From Pantanalinema rosaneae (GTDB lineage Bacteria; Cyanobacteriota; Cyanobacteriia; Leptolyngbyales; Leptolyngbyaceae): 64,000 nucleotides of DNA. The notes below the pieces were generated by a model. The model was given only the letters and a program-made list of their open reading frames with translations. It had not been told where the DNA came from and did not search any database. Made by a program: the position numbers and the translations under genes. Location: assembly GCF_050753385.1 (NCBI RefSeq), contig NZ_JBLZFZ010000024.1:1-64000 (forward strand). Reading direction: 5' to 3'. Positions 60,406 through 64,000 of the stretch are shown piece after piece; within the stretch, counting starts at the first letter, position 1; every line of letters starts with the position of its first letter.

Positions 60406-61599
60406 ATGTCTACTGATCCCTATGCCTGGATCGATCACGCTCTGACGACGATTCATCGAGCCGATTGGTATCGCTCGGTGAAATCGATCCACGGTCGCTC
60501 GGGTGCGATCGTCAATCTGGATGGTCAAGCATTAGTCAACTTTGCTAGTAATGATTATCTGGGATTGGCAAGCGACGATCGCTTAATTGAAGCGGCGATC
60601 GCCGCCACTCGGGAGTACGGTACAGGGAGTACAGGCTCACGCTTAATTACCGGACATCGTCCCTTGCACCAAGCCTTGGAACAGGCGATCGCCCAACTGA
60701 AACAAACCGAAGATGCTGTAGTCTTCAGTTCCGGTTATCTGGCGAATATTGGTACTATTAGTGCCTTAGTCGGCAAGCGCGATTTGATTCTGGCTGACCA
60801 ATACAACCATTCCAGCCTCAAAAAAGGGGCAATTCTCAGTGGGGCAACGATCGTCGAATATCGGCACAACGATCGGCAACAGGTCAAGGAATGCTTGCAG
60901 CAGCATCGCGATCGCTACCGTCGTTGTCTGCTCCTGACCGATAGTGTGTTTAGTATGGATGGCGATCTCTGTCCCTTACCCCAACTGCTGGATTTAGCCG
61001 AGCAATTTGACAGCATGATGCTGATTGATGAAGCCCATGCTACGGGAGTCTTGGGGCAGACTGGAGCGGGATGCGTGGAGCATTTTGGTTGTACTGGCAG
61101 ACCCCTGATTCAAATGGGCACGTTAAGTAAAGCCTTGGGCAGTTTGGGTGGTTATGTGGCGGGTTCAGCCACGCTAATTGACTTCCTGCGGAATCGTGCC
61201 CCGAGTTGGATTTACACCACAGGGCTATCCCCGGCAGATACGGCGGCAGCTTTAGCCGCGATCGCGATCATTCAGCAAACTCCCACGCTCCGGAGTCAAC
61301 TCTGGCAAAATGTTCGCACCTTGCAACAGGAATTAAATCAGGCGTTACCAGATCTGCCGGCAAATTGGCTGCGGCTGCCCTCTGAATCACCAATTCTTTG
61401 TTTGCAAGTCGATCAACCCGCCACGGTTCTTCAGGTAGGACAAGCGTTGCAAGCCGCCGGTTTTTTTGTGCCAGCGATTCGTCCGCCGACGGTGCCAACC
61501 AGTCGGTTGCGCCTGACTGTGATGGCAACCCATCAACCGGAGCAGTTACAGCAGGTGGCGATCGCCCTCAGCCACGCGATCGCAAATTTGTCCTCTTAA
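60406..61599 (+). CDS. bioF: 8-amino-7-oxononanoate synthase
   Basis: PLP enzyme for biotin synthesis, joining pimeloyl-ACP (or -CoA) with alanine; 397 residues. It has FASNDYLGLASDDRL, YGTGSTGSRLITGH, LILADQYNHSSLKKGAILSG, MLIDEAHATGVLG, and the PLP-binding Lys242 in GTLSKALGSLGGY. It is a member of the alpha-oxoamine synthase family, but length and motifs favour BioF over Kbl. Other bio genes are not in the window. Confidence 0.92.
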   Translation: MSTDPYAWIDHALTTIHRADWYRSVKSIHGRSGAIVNLDGQALVNFASNDYLGLASDDRLIEAAIAATREYGTGSTGSRLITGHRPLHQALEQAIAQLKQTEDAVVFSSGYLANIGTISALVGKRDLILADQYNHSSLKKGAILSGATIVEYRHNDRQQVKECLQQHRDRYRRCLLLTDSVFSMDGDLCPLPQLLDLAEQFDSMMLIDEAHATGVLGQTGAGCVEHFGCTGRPLIQMGTLSKALGSLGGYVAGSATLIDFLRNRAPSWIYTTGLSPADTAAALAAIAIIQQTPTLRSQLWQNVRTLQQELNQALPDLPANWLRLPSESPILCLQVDQPATVLQVGQALQAAGFFVPAIRPPTVPTSRLRLTVMATHQPEQLQQVAIALSHAIANLSS

Positions 61600-61745
61600 A
61601 TCCATTGATTTTTCTACAAAATTAGTTAAATCTGGTATGTAGGGAGACAGACAATTCGCTAATTGTTTGATATGCCAGATCGCTATTCAACCAAAGCCCC
61701 CAAATTTGCTAACCTAGCTTAAATACACTCTTGGGAACGGGGAAC

Positions 61746-62909
61746 GTGGATATTCAAATTGGACGGGGCAAAACTGCCCGTAGAGCGTATGGCATCGATG
61801 AAATTGCCCTAGCACCGGGACCAAGAACGCTCGATCCCGTGTTGGCAGATACCCGCTGGACGATCGGCGGGATTGAACGTGAAATTCCCATTATCGCTAG
61901 CGCGATGGATGGGGTAGTGGACGTTGGTATGGCGGTGCGGTTGTCCCAATTAGGGGCATTGGGTGTATTGAACCTGGAAGGGATTCAGACTCGCTATGCG
62001 GATCCCAATCCGATCCTCGATCGTATTGCCTCTGTGGGCAAAGATGAGTTTGTTAGCTTGATGCAGGAGCTTTATGCCGAACCCATCAAGCCGGAATTGA
62101 TCGAGCAACGCATTCGGGAAATTAAACAACAAGGTGGGATTGCAGCCGTTAGTGCAACTCCGGCGGGCGCATTGAAATATGGTGAAGCTGTTGCTAAAGC
62201 GGAAGCGGATCTTTTCTTTGTGCAGGCAACCGTCGTTTCCACGGCTCACCTATCACCGGAATCCATTACCCCGTTAGATCTGGCTAATTTCTGCCAGGAA
62301 ATGCCGATTCCAGTGGTTCTGGGTAACTGTGTCACCTATGAAGTGACTCTAAACCTGATGAAGGCTGGAGCGGCTGGCATTCTGGTTGGGATTGGACCCG
62401 GTGCAGCTTGTACCTCGCGGGGCGTGTTAGGGGTCGGTGTGCCCCAAGCCACTGCGATCGCGGACTGTGCGGCAGCGCGGGATGACTACTATCGGGAAAC
62501 CGGGAACTATGTGCCGGTGATTGCCGATGGTGGCTTGATTACGGGTGGCGATATTTGTAAATGTATTGCCTGCGGTGCGGATGGGGTGATGATTGGATCG
62601 CCCTTTGCCCGAGCCAAGGAAGCTCCCGGACGGGGCTATCACTGGGGTATGGCAACTCCTAGCCCAGTGCTACCGCGCGGCACTCGGATTCGAGTCGGAA
62701 CCACGGGAACGCTGGAGCAAATTCTCCGGGGACCCGCCCAACTGGATGATGGGACGCATAACCTGCTAGGAGCTTTGCAAACCAGCATGGGCACCCTGGG
62801 CGCGAAGAACATTAAAGAGATGCAACAGGTGGAAGTGGTGATTGCACCATCCCTGTTGACGGAAGGCAAAGTGTACCAAAAAGCCCAACAGTTAGGTATG
62901 GGTAAGTAA
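61746..62909 (+). CDS. guaB3: GuaB3 family IMP dehydrogenase-related protein
   Basis: A 387-residue TIM barrel of the IMPDH/GMP reductase superfamily, without CBS domains, as is normal for GuaB3. Signatures: MDIQIGRGKTARRAYGIDEIAL, IIASAMDGVVDVGMA, GILVGIGPGAACTSRG with catalytic Cys222, IADGGLITGGDICKCIACGADGVMIG. The start is a GTG at 61746, which gives the family's usual first residue; the frame runs to a TTG at 61731. Work on cyanobacterial GuaB3 points to a GMP reductase activity in purine recycling, not IMP oxidation. Confidence 0.95.
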   Translation: MDIQIGRGKTARRAYGIDEIALAPGPRTLDPVLADTRWTIGGIEREIPIIASAMDGVVDVGMAVRLSQLGALGVLNLEGIQTRYADPNPILDRIASVGKDEFVSLMQELYAEPIKPELIEQRIREIKQQGGIAAVSATPAGALKYGEAVAKAEADLFFVQATVVSTAHLSPESITPLDLANFCQEMPIPVVLGNCVTYEVTLNLMKAGAAGILVGIGPGAACTSRGVLGVGVPQATAIADCAAARDDYYRETGNYVPVIADGGLITGGDICKCIACGADGVMIGSPFARAKEAPGRGYHWGMATPSPVLPRGTRIRVGTTGTLEQILRGPAQLDDGTHNLLGALQTSMGTLGAKNIKEMQQVEVVIAPSLLTEGKVYQKAQQLGMGK

Positions 62910-62910
62910 A

Positions 62911-63012
62911 TACAGTGGTTTTTGCCCCCCTAGCCCCCAATTTTTTGGGAGAACACGAGTCAAAGTCCTCCAATGCTGAGGATTTAGGGGGCTGACAGAA
63001 TTCACCACTGTA
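62911..63012. mobile_element. 102-bp MITE-like element with CAGTGGT ends
   Basis: TACAGTGGT (62911-62919) is the exact complement of ACCACTGTA (63004-63012). Within lies a C/G-tract region CCCCCCTAGCCCCCAATTTT and its partner GGATTTAGGGGGCTGAC. The terminal TA can be read as the target duplication, as in IS630/Tc1-type elements. It begins one base after the guaB3 stop and has no open frame. Confidence 0.65.
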
Positions 63013-63043
63013 GTGCATTCATTGGCAACCGGCTGTCAGTAAG

Positions 63044-63098
63044 GGGCAGGTTGGATCGGTGGATTGGCTTAACCATGCACTGAGTCGCAAACCTGCCC
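63044..63098. terminator. Hairpin between guaB3 and amidase
   Basis: GGGCAGGTT (63044-63052) pairs perfectly with AACCTGCCC (63090-63098). It lies between two convergent genes and may end transcripts from either side, though the loop is long (37 bases). Confidence 0.45.
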
Positions 63099-63119
63099 TC
63101 TGGCTCTATTTAACCTTAA

Positions 63120-64000
63120 TTACCGTTGTAAATAACGTAGGATGCCCTGGGCGATCGCGGCAGCGATTTGGTTGCGACCATTAGGATCGGCTAATCGACG
63201 GGCATCATCGCGTCCGGTGACAAACCCCACTTCGACTAAAACGGCAGGCATCGAAGAGTATCTCATTACATAAAAATTGGCTTGTTTCACCCCGCGATCG
63301 CGCATATCATTCGTTTCTAGAATGCTTTGCTGAATGCTTTTTGCCAAATTCAGACCGGAGCTGTAGTAATAGGTTTCTACGCCATTTACATCGGGGCGAT
63401 TGGCACCAAAGGCATTAGCGTGGATGCTGACAAATGCTGTGGCATTGGCGCGATTAGCGATATCAACCCGAGGTTTTAATTCCAGGTTGCGCTCATCCTG
63501 ACGGGTGAGTATGACTCGAACACCCTGCCGTTCTAATAAGGTCGCCACCTGTTTAGAAATCGCTAACACAACATCCGTTTCGCGTAAACCGCCAATTCCT
63601 ACTGCGCCTGGATCTGGCCCACCATGTCCTGGGTCAATCACCACCAAAAACCGACCATTGGGAACCTGCGGTAGGCTGGGTGTGGGAGTCGGACTGCTAG
63701 GAGGTGAGGGTGTTGGTAAGGGAGTTGTTGGTCGCGGTAATGGACTGGTCGTTCCTGTGGGTGGGCGGGTAGGAGGTTGGGGTAGGGGTTCTGTCACCAC
63801 CACAATACTGCCAGGGGGCACCGAAGCGTTCGGAATCGGGGGAACGGTTGGTGTAGAAGGAAGGGTAGGGACAACTGCAACCCCCGGTGCCGTGGGGACG
63901 GCGATCGTTTGAGTGGGTGGCGCAGCACTGGCAAGCTGGGGTGAAAACTGGGGACGGGGCATTTCTACTGTCCATTGCCGTGCGGAGGCGTACTGAAACC
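63120..64000 (-). CDS. N-acetylmuramoyl-L-alanine amidase (5'-partial)
   Basis: Amidase_3 zinc amidase that splits the bond between N-acetylmuramate and L-alanine in peptidoglycan. Catalytic core motifs are VIDPGHGGPDPGAVG (zinc His), GLRETDVVLAI (Glu) and VSIHANAFG (His), with a C-terminal VLVEVGFVTGRDD. A long Pro/Thr-rich linker precedes the core. The frame continues in the 5' direction past the internal ATG at 63962 (FQYASARQWTVE then MPRP) to the window edge, so the gene is cut off and the ATG at 63962 is not its start. An AMIN-type domain is likely outside the window. Confidence 0.9.
   Translation of the reverse strand, partial: FQYASARQWTVEMPRPQFSPQLASAAPPTQTIAVPTAPGVAVVPTLPSTPTVPPIPNASVPPGSIVVVTEPLPQPPTRPPTGTTSPLPRPTTPLPTPSPPSSPTPTPSLPQVPNGRFLVVIDPGHGGPDPGAVGIGGLRETDVVLAISKQVATLLERQGVRVILTRQDERNLELKPRVDIANRANATAFVSIHANAFGANRPDVNGVETYYYSSGLNLAKSIQQSILETNDMRDRGVKQANFYVMRYSSMPAVLVEVGFVTGRDDARRLADPNGRNQIAAAIAQGILRYLQR

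Overview
The window looks like a cyanobacterial chromosome contig, probably from a filamentous, Leptolyngbya-like lineage; the genus is an inference only. The evidence is psbU (a photosystem II extrinsic subunit), gun4 (chlorophyll synthesis), agrE/argZ (arginine dihydrolase), a ThiE with the cyanobacterial N-terminal extension, GuaB3, DUF1824, DUF3120, DUF4278 and DUF1400 proteins, a PTPA-CTERM protein, and very frequent HIP1 octamers (GCGATCGC). The first 19 bases are exactly the Tn5/Nextera mosaic end, so position 1 is an untrimmed library end and not genomic sequence.

Layout. 86-3679: DUF1824 protein, UvrD-type helicase, a small transposon-like element, DUF421 membrane protein. 3784-9067: an unusual Tat-exported alpha/beta-hydrolase fused to a solute-binding domain, a dicarboxylate/amino-acid symporter, a Dps with a His-type ferroxidase site, a DUF4278 mini-protein. 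9244-15816: SfsA, a C39-like peptidase with three internal repeats, PrxQ, a PEP-CTERM surface protein behind CRP-like half-sites, isocitrate dehydrogenase. 16482-21813: LuxR-type response regulator, RfaE2-like nucleotidyltransferase, Gun4, a degenerate histidine kinase, PTPA-CTERM protein. 22596-34234: AgrE, beta-helix/SPOR protein, thiE-thiS, an M48-like protein that has lost its zinc site, cobK, a methyltransferase. 34618-46738: MPG-type nucleotidyltransferase, SSB, FHA protein, recA, xseA-xseB, nadB, psbU, an FHA-adenylate cyclase. 46837-56103: DUF3120, uppP, a TIGR03279 radical-SAM-like protein, ExbB/ExbD, UDP-glucose dehydrogenase with UDP-xylose synthase, lepA. 56514-64000: an orphan ribbon-helix-helix protein, a GAF histidine kinase, four small unknown genes, bioF, guaB3, and an amidase that runs off the window end.

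How genes fit together. Most are chromosomal housekeeping genes in short units of one to three. Clear functional pairs are thiE-thiS (thiazole/thiamine), xseA-xseB (exonuclease VII), exbB-exbD (proton channel), and ugd-uxs (UDP-glucose to UDP-glucuronate to UDP-xylose). Sugar-nucleotide and envelope functions recur: MPG-like enzyme, RfaE2, UppP, Ugd/Uxs, amidase and two sortable surface proteins with different C-terminal signals.

No rRNA, tRNA, CRISPR array, complete insertion sequence, prophage or recognisable defence island is visible. The most unusual items are proteins that keep a family fold but have lost its catalytic residues (the M48-like protein, a histidine kinase, the phosphomutase half of MPG), the hydrolase/solute-binding fusion, three MITE-like elements with visible terminal repeats, a dispersed repeat family present twice in opposite orientations, and several perfect palindromes just upstream of genes.
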